64,000 nucleotides of DNA from Stenopsyche tienmushanensis (GCA_008973525.1 WACJ01000264.1:372001-436000), one strand, 5' to 3'. Numbered from the stretch's first letter, positions 13,401-27,100 are shown. Made by a program: numbers and translations. Notes: generated by a model from the sequence alone, not told the origin.

Positions 13401-13499
13401 CAAATTCGTGCAAATTAAATGCAATATATTGCAACGAGATGCGCTTTTAAACAACATGATATTAATATCAAAATAAGAACACTTACTTCTGAGCGGCAT
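4493..13499 (-). CDS. C2H2 zinc-finger protein, seven-finger isoform (7 exons)
   Basis: Probable nuclear DNA-binding protein of about 435 residues. Exons on the minus strand: 13499-13487 (start MPLR plus one base), 12131-11627, 11382-11261, 11063-10909, 5939-5792, 4931-4714 and 4639-4493 (stop). All phases match and sites are GT-AG. The first part is Ser/Thr/Asn-rich with no domain. Fingers: HECPIC, YKCSSC, YKCEIC, YKCKKC, YPCQVC, YICEIC and YKCNVC. The last is C2HC-like, ending with Cys instead of the final His. The fourth finger is split inside its CxxC between exons 11063-10909 (ends YKCK) and 5939-5792 (starts KCPQKF). A contiguous ATG at 12171 is an alternative start; the spliced start was preferred because the acceptor (TAATTACAG) is strong and the phase fits exactly. 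The roughly 5-kb intron 10908-5940 is full of transposon debris. Confidence 0.75.
7021..8010 (+). mobile_element. LINE (R1/Jockey-type) reverse transcriptase remnants
   Basis: Broken plus-strand pieces of one or two LINEs lie in the large intron of the zinc-finger gene. At 7021-7209 there is a frame with LTFADDLV, matching the catalytic A/DD motif of reverse transcriptase. At 7610-7995 there is ARLMPNIGGPKTSRKIL, then LLYGAPIWAKAL and, after a frameshift near 7780, AYCTVSEDP. The end reads LREELGANTLSPNNTILSML, as in the copy at 31.5 kb. The order and the LYGAPIWA motif are those of the post-RT region of R1-like elements. Frameshifts make it non-functional. Confidence 0.65.
8480..8800 (+). 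mobile_element. mariner transposase remnant
   Basis: Plus-strand reading gives VEKQVRNHHHVTLDDLHEEF, then LDYKKLCARWVPRMLT and, after scrambled residues, FLDLIMTRDET, an in-frame stop, and LCDYTPE. KKLCARWVPRMLT and the RDET/YTPE pair are hallmark mariner transposase segments from the end of the helix-turn-helix region to the first catalytic Asp. The stop and deletions show it is dead. What follows to about 9300 is not recognised. Confidence 0.65.
9379..9424. repeat. perfect 46-bp hairpin (22-base arms, 2-base loop)
   Basis: The left arm 9379-9400 and the right arm 9403-9424 are exact reverse complements separated only by TT. The centre reads CAACGGGTTTTAACCCGTTG. The arms are less AT-rich than the surroundings. 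The element lies in the large intron of the zinc-finger gene, close after the mariner remnant. No matching sequence was noticed elsewhere in the window. Confidence 0.9.
10037..13499 (-). CDS. Same gene, short isoform with BESS-like C-terminus
   Basis: The first four coding exons (13499-13487, 12131-11627, 11382-11261, 11063-10909) can instead join an exon at 10213-10037 (acceptor TTTTTAG, phase 0, stop at 10037-10039). This gives about 323 residues with three complete fingers. The alternative exon encodes VEKLAPTDPDELDIFGRFIS, then AKLKSISDP, then RRAEKLILNVLHEA. That matches the pattern of the BESS motif (acidic start, F..F...L..I......A..LI..VL), a protein-interaction helix pair found at the C-termini of insect MADF and zinc-finger factors. 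Using this exon leaves the fourth finger without its second cysteine. Mutually exclusive 3' ends are inferred from phase and motif, not from transcripts. Confidence 0.6.
12172..13486 (-). other. first intron of the minus-strand zinc-finger gene
   Basis: AT-rich stretch between the proposed 13-base start exon (13499-13487, donor GTAAGT) and the main first exon. No coding segment or clear repeat was recognised. If translation starts at the contiguous ATG at 12171 instead, this is 5' flank. Confidence 0.45.
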
Positions 13500-14240
13500 T
13501 GCGACGTCTATTCGTCGAACTTTGTTTACAATTACAGGGATTTTGTAATGAATTTCATATGAAACAAGCCATAATACAACTTTTTGCGTCCATAGACAAT
13601 TTAATTAAAATCGACGCATATTTTCAAATTTATATTTTATTTGGGCGATAAAAATATTATCCAATTGATTTTATGTCTGACGATATATTTTAGTAGTGTA
13701 AATTAAATTTTATTATATAATATATATATATATATAAATATTTTTTATTGAGTTTATAAAAAAGATTTGCTTGGAATATTACGTTTAATATTTAAAAATC
13801 ACGTTATTTGAATTTAATTCGACGCTTTATTTCATTAACATTTTGAAATATATAAATGAGTTGTTATAAAAATAAAAATATATAAATTTATAATTATATT
13901 GAGATGTTCATTTTTTTAGATGTGGAATGCTATAAAAATATATAATATACATAAATCTTGAAAAAAAAATGGATTTTTATGCGTTCGGTGTGTTAAATTG
14001 AAAACATATGATATTGGCTGATAAATTCGCCGCGAAGGCCGCATTAATAAATTAAGAAGCTCGTATAATGACTAATAGTGGTCAGTCAGTCGATTCATTT
14101 CGCGGGGGTTGTTTGTGTCGCTCGTTTGATATTGAGCACCTGAACGGGAGACGTTTCAGCGAATATCCGAAGTGGAAATTGTGTCGTCGCGTTTAAATTC
14201 GAATCGCAGCGATCGAAGTGACATTGAATCGCGCAAAAAG
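13500..14240. promoter_or_regulatory. probable divergent promoter region
   Basis: Lies between the start exon of the minus-strand zinc-finger gene and the plus-strand EHBP1 gene. A relatively GC-rich island at about 14030-14235, with repeated CG dinucleotides, stands out from the flanking AT-rich DNA, which includes a TA-dinucleotide run near 13718-13735. A TCAGTCAGT at 14082-14090 fits the arthropod initiator consensus (TCAGT). The assignment as the EHBP1 transcription start region is inferred. Confidence 0.35.
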
Positions 14241-15167
14241 TGATCGACTACGCTTTGACCTCAGATATATACGTCCATGTATTTATACATTTTACACATA
14301 CCCTTATATAGGGATCATTCGACTATTGCGCGTCCGCTATTTAGACCATTATATTTCCTATACGATCGTTAATGTCCTCGATTCAATAAATCGCGTTTTA
14401 TGAGTGCGACTCGCGTCGCTTTTGTTGGAAATCTGCAAAAAAAATATAGCCTGTAATTTGTCTCCTGGGCAGCAAATATTTCAAACGTCACTTTTCATTT
14501 GTTTTTTTTTTAAATTTGAATAATTTTTCCATGTTTAAATCTGAACGAAAAGTCATTGTTTTCCTGCTTGAAATGTTTTCGTTGTGTTGTAAAAAAAATA
14601 TTTTACTCAGAAATTTCCATACATCCATTTAATCTTAATAAATCCCATAATATAACAATTTAATTGTTAATAATGAGCGCATAAAAATAGACGATTAGTT
14701 TTCAGAATCGAATATCCCTACATTGCGGTTTCTTATTTCATTTTTGATAAGAATTTGATGAATAATTTTTTTAATTTATGATGACGATAAACGTTCAAAT
14801 ATTGTGATTAAATTATTATTAATTGTAACAATATATTCTGTAAATAACAAGCGTCAGTTTTTATTCAGCATCTTATTAGTTGTCAGACGGGAATCCTGCA
14901 AAATATTTAATATCCGTCGATAGTATAATTACAAAGCAGCACGATATACTCGATTTGAATTGTGGTTTCATTGCTATGGCTGCATATTTTTGATAACTTA
15001 TCTGCTTCCTTTTAGTGTGTCCTGCTGCGGAATATTATTTGTAAAACCGAGCAATGATTGAGTCATACGATATAAAATAAATAAATATGCAGATGATGAT
15101 TTTTCGTACCAATTCCATTACGGGAATTTAACATCAACACGCCGAGAAGAATTTATACGCAATAAAA

Positions 15168-18100
15168 ATGACATCAGTTTGGAAGAGATTGCAGCGCGTC
15201 AACAAACGAGCGGCAAAATTTCAATTTACGGCATCATATCACAGGGTCGATTTGGAAACCACTTCTAAATGGTATAAAATAATTATTATTTAATTTTTTT
15301 TATATAGGGTATTTCAATAAGGACGCTCGATTTTTAAATGTAAATAAAACAAGTTGTGCGTGAAATATCCGCTCTACTTTATTTGTATTTGAAAGAATAT
15401 TTTATGGCATTAATTATGGTGTATAACGTCGTTCAAATGTGCGCCGCGGCTTTGCTTGGTGGTACGTATTCGAGAAGTACAATTTTGGATGAATTTGTCA
15501 CCTGCTATCGCGCATCCCTGAGCCTACAGGACCGTCACAATGGACAGTCTTCCAGTCTTAGTGGGCATCATCCTGCTTGATCTGCGAGTTCAACAAATTT
15601 CGACAAAACACAATGATTACCTGTATCAATTCCTGACGGAACATGTCCATTTTGCTGCGTACCAGGCATTGCCGACAGTCCAGAGTGTTCATGCATAGAT
15701 CTATTAATGGAAGCAGAATATATTCCGTGGTTATATTCGGGCATGACTTCCGAAAATGAGGCGCTCCTGTGCCGTGTTAGAAGTCCCTGTCTTAGATCTG
15801 TTGGGCGCAAAGACCTATTGACCTGCCCCGGTGCTTTTAGGTCTACACATTCAGACCCTTTGGTAGACCAAGAGCTGACAGCATAAATTGAAGGTCATCT
15901 AGCACATGTGAATAATTTAATTGCCGTTGGATTTGGGAGGGAAGGGGGGTTGAAATCTAGTGAAAATTCAGTATAATTAAGTAGTACTATATAAGTATTT
16001 TTTTTAATCTAATATATAAAAATTAATTGGATTTTGTTCGTTCAAAATGCGCTGCCATACCGTTCATCAGATTGTGATAAAACTTCGTCCAGTTATTGCT
16101 AAAGATTCCGCGAGTAATATAGGCGTAGTCTAATATATAAAATCAATGTTTGTTTGTCCGTATTTAATGCGCGGCCATACCGTTTATTCAATTGTGATAA
16201 AACTTATTGTTTGCACTTTCTTAAATAATATTGGTATTGTACAATTAACTAAGAGTAGATATAAAATAAAATATACAGTAAAAAACAATGTTTGTTCATA
16301 TTTATAATAACACCAACAAATGATATTTTTATAATTATTACTTCTGTGGCGACAACGCGCTGGTATCGGCTAGTTTTTTAACCAACGTAATGCGCGTGCA
16401 TCCATTATCTCTTCGTTCCCACAGTCCAAACTTCATTTCACCAGACCAATATGCGCCAACATGGTGCATCATTGCAATATTTTTACTATGCCTATGTTAT
16501 TCCTGCAATTTTAAACAGCAAGTTGATAAAGTTTTATCGCAATCGGATGAGCGGTATGGCAGCGCATTACATACGAACAAACACAGATTAATTTTTATAT
16601 ATTAGATTAAAAATAATTTATTCCAACTTTTTAAAATTGACATCATTTTCTGGTTAGCTTCAGCAGATTTTAACCAGTCTGGTACTATCTTAACGAGCTG
16701 GTAATAGTCTGGCAATCCTCTCCCCTCTCAAACCCGACGGCATTCAGTCGCCAGACTGTCATAATCTCGTATGACCACCTAAACATCTCTTCAGTAATTC
16801 ATCTTTTGACAAATCTTATATGTATCGGAAGAACTTCTTTCTGAAGGTCGAGGTGCAATGGAGAAAGGTATGCTTCAGGTTCCAAGCGTTTAAGCGTTTT
16901 TTGCTGGCATTTGCGTCTTCACTAAAAGTTGATTGACTTTTGGTGCGTCGATTTCCGTGGAAGGATCTGTTATGTGGTTTACTACGCTGGTCTGTGGTAT
17001 CCTGCTTTCCTTTCGGATAAGATTATATTTTGACTTTTAACATTCAACACATGCTAGGAAGGCTGAAACTAAACTGATGCAAACAATTTATAAAATAAAA
17101 CTCCACTCGGTGGCACGTTTGTGGCGAGGAAAAAATCGCATGATGCGCAAAACGTTACTCGATCTATATAAAATTTAATAATTTGCACACTAACAAATTT
17201 CGAGCGTCCCTATTGAAAGATCAATATATATTGCCAAATATTCAATATATATCAATACATATTTATAAAATTGACTTCACGGATGCTTGTATTTGAAATA
17301 TCATAATTTATTTTAAAAAATTACAGGAAGCCGAACAAATTGAGCGTAGTCTGGTCAAGAAGATCGAGAAGAGTGGAGGCAGAACCGTTAGATTGGGAAC
17401 CATCTATGAAAGAACCGTTAAAGTGAATATCATTGAGTAAAAATTTTTGAATTTCAAATGAAATGCACCGAGATGAAATCTTCATCGATCTATTTATAAA
17501 ATTCACATATGGTATTTGTTTGGCTCGTAAATATAGCTTTAAAGTTCACTACTTATCTAAAGAGAATTGGTCCTCTAAAAATAGCACGAGTGCATTCCTA
17601 GTGCAGCGAGTGCATTCCTAGCTCGAATTTAATTAACGATGATTGCATAAACTTTGTTCGATTGCATTGCAATATTAATTTTGAATTTTTAGGGGTAGCG
17701 TTATATGGGCAGTACCTGACAATCACAACATAGCGGTTACATTATTTAGGGACCAGCGTACCAATGAGCTTGAAGATAAAGACTGGATTTTCATATTGGA
17801 AGATGTGAGTAAATTATTAACTGGTTTAATAAAATTAATTCTCATATATCTATTGAAAAAATCAATGTCATAATTCTACAGCTGATAAATGTTGATTTGA
17901 TAACGTAACACTATTCGGTCAAATGATTTTTAAAAATATAATTCATAACTTTCATCGTATCTTTATCGACGAGATAAGATTTTACGATGCTGTTAAAATG
18001 ATCTATTGATTGTAAATTTGTAGGTTTCGTCGAGCGGAAGAAGACGGAAAGTTGCTCAAGTACCCGTAAATCTTCGACCGCTGGCTTCTGCGGGGCCATC

Positions 18101-21100
18101 GCAAAAATGTTTATCGTTACAAATGCGACCATGCACAACCAAGGTTACATTTATACTTTTTTACTAAATATGTATTAATCATAAAGTTCATTACACCTGA
18201 TGCTCTTTTATAATTATCGGGTGTGTGAAAAAATTCCTGCCATTTTTCGTGAAAATAAATCCTTTATTGCCCATTGTTAACCACTATTTTTGCCCATCTT
18301 TCTGGTAGCATTTGAATCCCACGTCGAAATAACGAAACGCATTGACCCATTTTTTGGTATCTTCATAAGAAGTGAAGTGCTGCTCAGCCAAGTCGCGATT
18401 CCAAATCCTAATGCTGTCGAACGCTTTGAAACTGTTGTTCGGTCAACTCCTAAATTTACAATTTTTCATCTTCAAACTTTTTTGGTGCACATCAAAATAA
18501 TTATTTATGAAGCTATTAAACCAATTGCTGCATGTTATTTCCGCCAGAGCATGATCACCATATGTCTCCACGAGGATTCTATGTGCTTCAGCTGCAGATT
18601 TCTTATGAATAAAGTAATGCGCAAATACAATTTACTTGGCACAAAATCGTTATAGTACTTCAATATAGATGCGTCACCACTTAAGCTATACGCACACAAT
18701 TGTTATATCTGATGGTGAAACGGCAGGAACTTATTCACACCCTCAATATTTGGTCTACCGGAGCATTTTATCAATTATTGAATTGAAAGAAAATAATGAA
18801 TTTTTAACATATTTAATAATATTCTATTTTTTAAAAATGTCTCCTCTTTAGAGGCGAAAAACTCGAGAAGTGCTTAGCTGACGTTTGCTTCAGTTTTGAC
18901 TTCCTTCTGAATAAAATATGTATATTAGATTATCCCGTTAATCCACCATCTTGAAACGCGATTTGAAAAAACAATTTTTTTATAGACAATAACATTCTCT
19001 AGATGTTAGTCAACAACGACAACAACACAACATTCCCAATGGGACAATCTAATATTTTAGTACAAGGATTTAATAAGGACCTATTTCGAGCAGAATCCTT
19101 ATACTTTGCATATATTTGCTTTGAAGTATCTCATCTCAGAAGTAATATTTAAAATGAATGAATATAAAAAATAGTCTCATTTTAACACTTTGAGAACCGC
19201 GCTTTTTGGTATGAAAATCCTGTGGGGGCCGCTCGTTTTAGGCAAATTTCGCAAAAAATCAAGACCTTTATAATAATTAACATATCTTTTTAACCTATGA
19301 GTGTATATACGTGAAATTTTCAGGTTATGTTCTACAAATCAAAGGTATTGATCTGTGATCTTCATTTTACAACTTTCAACCAGTGGCTCTCAAACCAACG
19401 AAATACATTTTTTTTCTTTCTATAAATATTACTTGTTATTTATATTTCATTTAAAATTTATTTACTACATGAGGGTGATAATACTTCGCAATTCTATGGA
19501 AGGACCGCCACTGGATATGTATATATCCTTTACTTCAGAATCGTCCAACCTTTTTTGTCTTGGGAGATACTTTTCAATTTAAAATTGTCTTAGGATCGAC
19601 TTCTAATATGATTCTTATAGGAAATTTATTTACTTTCTTCAAACTTAAAACTCAAATTTATATACCCTTTATATCTGTAGAAATATCTGTCAACGAATAG
19701 TGAAATATAAGTGTCGGTAACATATTTTTTTTATGATGATGTAGGCCCACGTTTTTACGCCAAATGGCGTCAGCGGTTCATAACGGTTGGGGAATTTTTA
19801 CGCCAAAAGGCGTCAGCGGGTCTCAAAGTGTTAAGAGACATTCTGTATTTGATTTTTTTCAATTTATTAATCAACGAATATATTTTTTTAATTCAAAAGT
19901 GTAATGTTTACTTAAAAACGCTTCATATTTTTTGTTTGTTAACATACCACTTAGGTGACATCGGCATCTTTGGAAGTAACCATCAGCTCAGTGTTATTGA
20001 GAGAAGGAAGTGCGGCGTAAGTGCTTACTATTATTCAAATGAACTTACCTCTTGATATTTGTCTGCAAACATTTTTTGCTCTCCGACTCTGAAATATATT
20101 ATAATATCGGAGTAGATAATATTTAGATAATGCAAATTTATAAATACTGTGGTGTTTGCATTTTTGTATTTGTACAGCTATTAGTGTACTTTATTATGTT
20201 TTGATTGAAAATATTATTTTAAGCGATGAGGACATGCAGTCCATGGCGTCAATGATGTCTGTGAATAATAATTCGGATATTGCTCCGTTGGAAGATTTTG
20301 AAGAGGATGATTATAGCTTCTCTGATAACTCTGCAAGTTTGAAACAGGTAAAACATTATATCGGGTTTTTATTGATCGATTAAATATTAGGGGACCGGAA
20401 GAAATTTTAATCCAGCTTTTCCTTGAAATAGCAATCAAATTGATAATATTAAATTTTGGAAACCTCTATATTGCTATCAATTTGATATAAAAAGACTATT
20501 CTTAAATATTAAAGTTTCAACTCAAACTAAATTTTCATTTTCTAATAGTCTGCTGGCTTTGGCTTCAGACTATCTTCTGATCACAAGGTAAGCAAAGCGC
20601 TAGAGTGTCATGCAATTTAAAAAATATGTTTTATTTTTTTCTCAGTATAGTTAAAAAATTCTCATTGGATCTTAGATTGCGCTTATTACACTTTTCCTCC
20701 TGTTACAATGCACTTTATTACGTTTTAACTCTTTTTTGCTTTAACTCATGTGCATAATATTTTGATTATTTTATAAATTCCATTGTACATATATATGTAT
20801 ATTTTTTAAAAAGGAACGCTACTTTTCATTATTATTTTGTAAATAAAATAAATATAGAAAATATAATTTCAGTCAATAGTACATTATTTATTATATTCTT
20901 TGCTTTTGTGTTATTTTAATAAAAATATCTTAATCTATAAACATTATTCTAATCAAAACACTAAGATTATCTGCAACTTACGACGACTATATCCTATCTT
21001 ATCATAGATCTAATATTAATTCAATACATACCAGGTAATACTCGATATTACTTATTAACACTTAATGATTAGTTTACAATTCTTCAGATCATGACATTAT

Positions 21101-24100
21101 TTATATTGAGGCATTTCTTATAATTTTATCGGAACAAGAAATATATATTTTTCATTAATATTTGCACACTTTATTTTGAAAGAAAAAAAGATCGTTAATT
21201 CGGTCTTATTATCATTTGTAGTTCAAAATAGACGTAGACGCGCATTATTAATAACGCATCATTTCTGCAATAATATGCACATTGTTTGAAATTTTAAATA
21301 TTTAATGTCAATGTTTGTATTAGGTTTTAGATATGACCCAACAAATGGAACTGATGACGTCAAGTTTAACCGGAACGCCTGGAAGTGAAGCGTCGCTTTC
21401 GATAACGCCCGTCGCCGAAGTCCCGTCAGATCCGTTCATCGAGCAATACAAGAGGGACTCTTATAAACTGCAGTCTCTGCCGTTTGATGATAATCAACAG
21501 ACCAATCCGTTTGAATTACCCAAGCTCTCCGTCAATTCTTCCGTACAGATTTCAAAACAGAATCTTAAACCGCTGGAATTAAAATCGAATTTAAATAGCT
21601 TCCAATATTCTGACGATGTAGAAGAAAACAATTCGAATGCGCCCACACCAATTGTCGATACGAGTAAAGTGTCTGACGATAAAACGCCCGTTCCGTCTGC
21701 TGACGTTGGAAAATCAGAACGAGGAAAACTGATAAGAGAATTATCCGGGGATGATTCTTCAATAAAAGATGCTACCCCTGCTCAAGATCTATTGGAGTGG
21801 TGTAAAGAAGTTACAAGAGATTATCATCAGTGCAAAGTTATCAATTTAACGACGAGTTGGACAAATGGAATAGCATTTTGTGCCATCATTCATCATCATA
21901 GACCGGATTTAATGTAATTATTGTAATCCTAATATAATCAGTTTTGGAATGTACATTATAAAAATTGTTAATTGTTTAAATATCTTGATTTAGTGACATG
22001 CTTGAAGTATCTCCGGACAATCCTGAAGGAAATATTCGCATGGCGTTGCGTGCTTCTGATACTCTAGGAGTACCGGGAGTATTTCATCCGAGCGAAATTT
22101 GTCGGGCTCGCGGTCCGGATAGATTGGCTTTGTTGACGTATTTGCATCAATTGAGAGCTCTTTTTACTAACCGTCAATTGAGGCTTAATAAAATAGGTAT
22201 TGCGTTGTTATTTGAAAGCTAATTAAATATAGTATATGAATATTTTATATATTTACAATTACGATTTAAAATAATCAGGTCAGACGGCCGAGGAGTCTTC
22301 ATATATTATTGGACGTTTTAACACTGATAAAAATTCAGACATATCCGTTGAGCTATTTTCACAAGAAATTCTTTCGATGAGACAGAAAAAAGAAAAAGAG
22401 AATCAAACAAATACAAACAGAGCTTCTTTGAGGTATTTTTTTTTAGTTTGTGTCAATATAATAACAAAAAAAAAACACATTGGGTCATAAACTGAAACAT
22501 TTTTATCTAATTTTGTTGCAGCTCCCAAGATTCATTCGATTCTCAGAACTCACAAGACAGAAATACTAGCAGACAAGCATTGCAAAGTGTTAATTCGCCC
22601 GATAGAGTATCAAATAACGAAGCAACATTTCAAAAGGAAAAATCTCCCATTAGTAATGTAAAAGATATGAAGGGTATGATTTTAGCATCGTCTAAGAGTA
22701 TTTTAGGAAGGGTTCTCTCCCCCACCAAAGAAAAATTACAAAATATCAAGAGTTCTTTTGATAATAGCAAATTCGGAAACAAGGATTCAAATGAAAATAG
22801 TAATAACAAATCTAATAACGCCTGTAAAGATAATAACAAAAATATATCATATAAGGAAAATAAAAAAGAGACCCTAAATACTTCCAAGCAAGATTCATAC
22901 ATAAAAAATGATCTATCAATGCAAGACAATAAACTCGGCAACGTTCCAACTATGGGTATCACTGTGAGGGAGACTTGGCCCGTTAAATTAATGACTAGGA
23001 AACAATTAACAGATCCCTTCGGATCCGACGAAGAAGACGAAGAGCAAGATGTGCTCACTGTCCGTGTTGATGAAGGCAAGCTTATTTTCCAATATATATT
23101 TAATTTGACTTCCATGTAACGTATAACAGGTTAACTGCCACGTATGAGAAACGGAATTCAAATCAGCCGAGGGTGTCACTCTCTTGCTTGCTGAAGGTCA
23201 GCGTGTTATCCATGAGAGCCATCAGCTGCATGCGATTTTCTCACATCCACGCGTTGATTATGGCGAGGGCTTCATTCCTCATCGTTTTCATTTCCCATGG
23301 ATGCCGTCCGCGTCCAGCTCCAGTCTGCGCCCATGCATGCAAGTGATTTTGGCGAAGGCCGAATTGGCCTTTGAGTGTTGATGTGCTCTACAAACTTACC
23401 CCTCTCGCCCAGAGTAACCCCGAGATAGGACACCGATGATCGGAAGCGTATTATGATATTATTTATCATTATCCTTGGAGGTCTATTGCAATGTCTCCTC
23501 ATCTGAATGGCTCCCGTCTTCACCGATGCGAATGCGAGCTTATTTAACTCATTCCACTCGGACAAAAACGAGATTAGTTTTATGTTTATTGGCATTGTGG
23601 AAGTCAGTACAAGGATGGCATGTTATAATACCATGCATTATACAGCAACTACCATGAGTGCGCTGTATCCATGCATCCACTCATATTAGGGCTCTGTACA
23701 GTAGCAACCTCATTGCACAATTTTCTCTGTATAGTTTTCGGTCTTCTGATATTGGGCATTATTTTGGCCAGACCCTCAGCAAGACGCCGACCATCCTGAG
23801 TGACAACCCTAGCGATTTTCATAAATGCCAACGTTATAACCAATTGTTATAAATTTTAATTTCATTATTTCAGAAAAATCTCAACAACCTACGTTGGAAA
23901 TGAAAGAAAAGTCAGTTGTCGAGAATAACTATAGTGAAAATCAATCCCAAATAAATAACGACAACATAACTCTATCGCCTTTGGAAACTTTACCAAAGCC
24001 AACGCAGGTATAAATTTAATGGTTTAAAAGAGAGATTTGCTTGTTTTTTATTTTGCTTTGAGATTTTGTGTGAGCGTGCTTTTGAATTTATTTTTATTTT

Positions 24101-27100
24101 TGGTAAGATTGGACTTATATATATTTATATATAGAATTTGCAAAAACAAAATAAACATTAATATATAATGTTTAATAGTTACGTATCACACGATCATTTA
24201 GCATAACATGCTTTTATTCATCCCGAATCTCGATAAACATTTTTTGGATTTTTGTTTTTAAATATCTACCTATACATGCTGTTTGGATTTTGTGTTATTA
24301 TTTATATCGATTGATTCATTATATATATTATATATATAATAATGTCTGTAGATATAGAAGTATCCACAGTATCGACTCATAGATTATGAAATATTTAGCT
24401 TTAGATTAATACATTATTTTTACCACATCAGGATATCTTCTACCGAGATTGGTTTGCTTAAGCTTATATGAATCGCCATATATATAATTATCTTTACGGA
24501 TGGGCTTGAAAGCATTTTATGTTGCCGATTTTTTGATTTACTGTTATTTTTATGTGACATTGATTTATGAATTGTCAATAAAACGGTATTGGTAAGATCG
24601 GGCATTTTGTACATAGGGTTTCTATTTAATAATTTACTCTGTGCGACGGTTCAATGTAATTGGGTAATAAATGTAAAATATTTTTGTACTTGATTTATAC
24701 AATTTTACAAATTGGATCGATTAATTCGTTAATTTTGGGTGACGGGAAATGAGATGCTTTATGCCATGTTTCAACATAATCATCTAGGCACACCTATTCA
24801 ATACGCTTTAGTTTACATTCAAACATTTCCTCAATTAGATTATGTTATGCTAGTAAATATGATTAGTATTATCAAGAAAGTATATTCTCAAATCAATCAA
24901 TCAGCAACTATTATCCCGCCATGATGAGCTGAAAGAAAAAGCCCGACAGCTGCTAGAAGCTACCAGGAAAGAAGCGAGAGAAAAAGAGCTCGGAAGATCA
25001 AATATCATACAAACAGATTTGCCTGCAAATTTGAACAATGTCAAAGAACAAAACGGTGCAACTAGTCCACAAAAGGTTTGACTTGGTTTTCTTTTTGTAA
25101 AAATATTATCTTTCGAATTACTTCAATTTAATATTTGAAATTTTACACAAATTTAAATTTTTATATATGGAGTTGAGTAATTCGAAATTTTTTTTCATTC
25201 GCATTTTTTTCTTATATTGAGAAGCTTGCCGCTTTTTGCTTGCCTGTTCCTAGTTTTGTGTATAAATTTACAGAGTATGCTATATACATAACATTCCACA
25301 TGCACTTCACATGTCTTCCTATAGTTCCATTCATCAATATGTTGTCAGTTTTATACGTCTGAATTGAAATATGTTTTAGTATCTTTTACTGGTACTAAAT
25401 TAAAATGTACTAGAGATTTTCATTCTCGATTTAACCGGAATGGTAAGTGTATGCAATATGTTACAATTTGTTAATATGTCGGGATTACACTTTAGAATAT
25501 CTTCAACCGGAGACATCTTTGTTACTTTAAAAAACAATGTACAAATAATGCTTTTGTATTATACATATAATATTTTTTTGCCGCTTATGTTATTAATGTA
25601 TTCATTGAAAGATTATAATACTTATTGCTTTATTGATTATCTTTTGTAGCTATCGGAGGATGCAAGACAAGCCCAGTTAAGAGAGAGGGCAAGAAAATTA
25701 ATAGCGGATGCTAGAGCTGGTCTCGTATCAAGGTAAATATAAAATATATTTTTTTAAGTTCATTATGATAATTAATTGTATACAATATTTTATTTATTTG
25801 TTTGGATAATAATCAAATACATTTATTACAGTCCGACATCGCCACCGGGTAGAGGTGGAATTGTTGAAGTATTGAGTGCTTCACAAGTCTTAGCTGAACA
25901 ATCCAATTTAGGTATTTATCTAGTTTATGTATATTTTTTATAATATCCAAACCTCGTTCTTTTTAACCTGATGCCTGATGGTGCTTTAATTGTCATGTAA
26001 GCTAACAATTTTTCTTTTTCAGATTATTATAAACCACCTAGAAATAAATCACTGGAGAGTAGTCCTGAAAAAACGTTTGAAGTAGGAAAAAATACAAATT
26101 CTGATATTGAAAATAATTTAATCAACAAAGAAGGTATTTATCTATCGTGCATATTGTTAGTTTACATATTCATAAAAATCAATCTAGTTAAAGTCTGTCT
26201 GTAATTATATAAACATTGTGCGGATACAAAATTAGAATAGTAATATGAGTAGCTTCTGCTCGTATTATTTTACTGCTTTGTAATGCTAAACATATGTTAT
26301 ATCAAATGTATAAACGTATCATATTTTTATCAAATCATTTTTTCATTTATAAATATCTCCCGCAGTTTGAATATTTATTTTTTTATAATTGTCGATTACC
26401 ATCTTCTTCTTCTTTACGCGTCTTGCACTTCAAGTGCGTGCGTTTAAATTCGAACATTTTGACATCATCAATGACTTTGTTAGCAGTCCTCGTCAATTTT
26501 GCAAACAACGATATATCGTTCTTAAGCAGTCTAAGAGTTAAATATATATTAAATTAGTCAAGTAAGAAAATGTATTCAAAATGTAACATTTATATTCTTG
26601 TATTTATTCAACAGCTTCTGATAACAGCTTTAAGGATAGTCCAACTAGACAAAATTTCGAAAGCGGCGTTAATAAGTCAAGCTCTCCTCTCCAATCATTT
26701 AATAACATTATGGATCGAATAAGTCCGGATAAGGAATCATTTATCATGAGAGGCGTAAGAGATCTATTTTTTATTTATTTATTTTAATTTTGATTTTAGC
26801 AGTGGTTTATTTGTTATTACGTTTTAGTTTGGTAAAGAAATGAGTAATTATATTCAGAGCGAAATGGAAGCTTTAGAAAGAGAGCAGTCTTCTATTGATA
26901 AGCAGGCTGCAATTTTAGAAAAAGAACTGCGCGCCGTAATGGAAAGTGGACAATCAGACGAGGTACAATATTTTGATTTAATTATAGCGCTAATAAAACA
27001 CATTAAATATGTATTTAAATTAATATCAACCAATTAAATTACAGGAAGAAAATGCCTTGATGGTGAAATGGTTTACTCTAGTCAATAAGAAAAATGCTTT

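Noticed and set aside
14218..14403. 61-codon frame upstream of EHBP1
   Set aside because: No family resemblance, low-complexity Tyr/Ile-rich, and located in the probable 5' UTR/promoter region.
22630..23115. 161-codon minus-strand frame
   Set aside because: Antisense of EHBP1 exon 11; Ser/Leu-rich sequence is the mirror of an Asn/Lys/Glu-rich exon.
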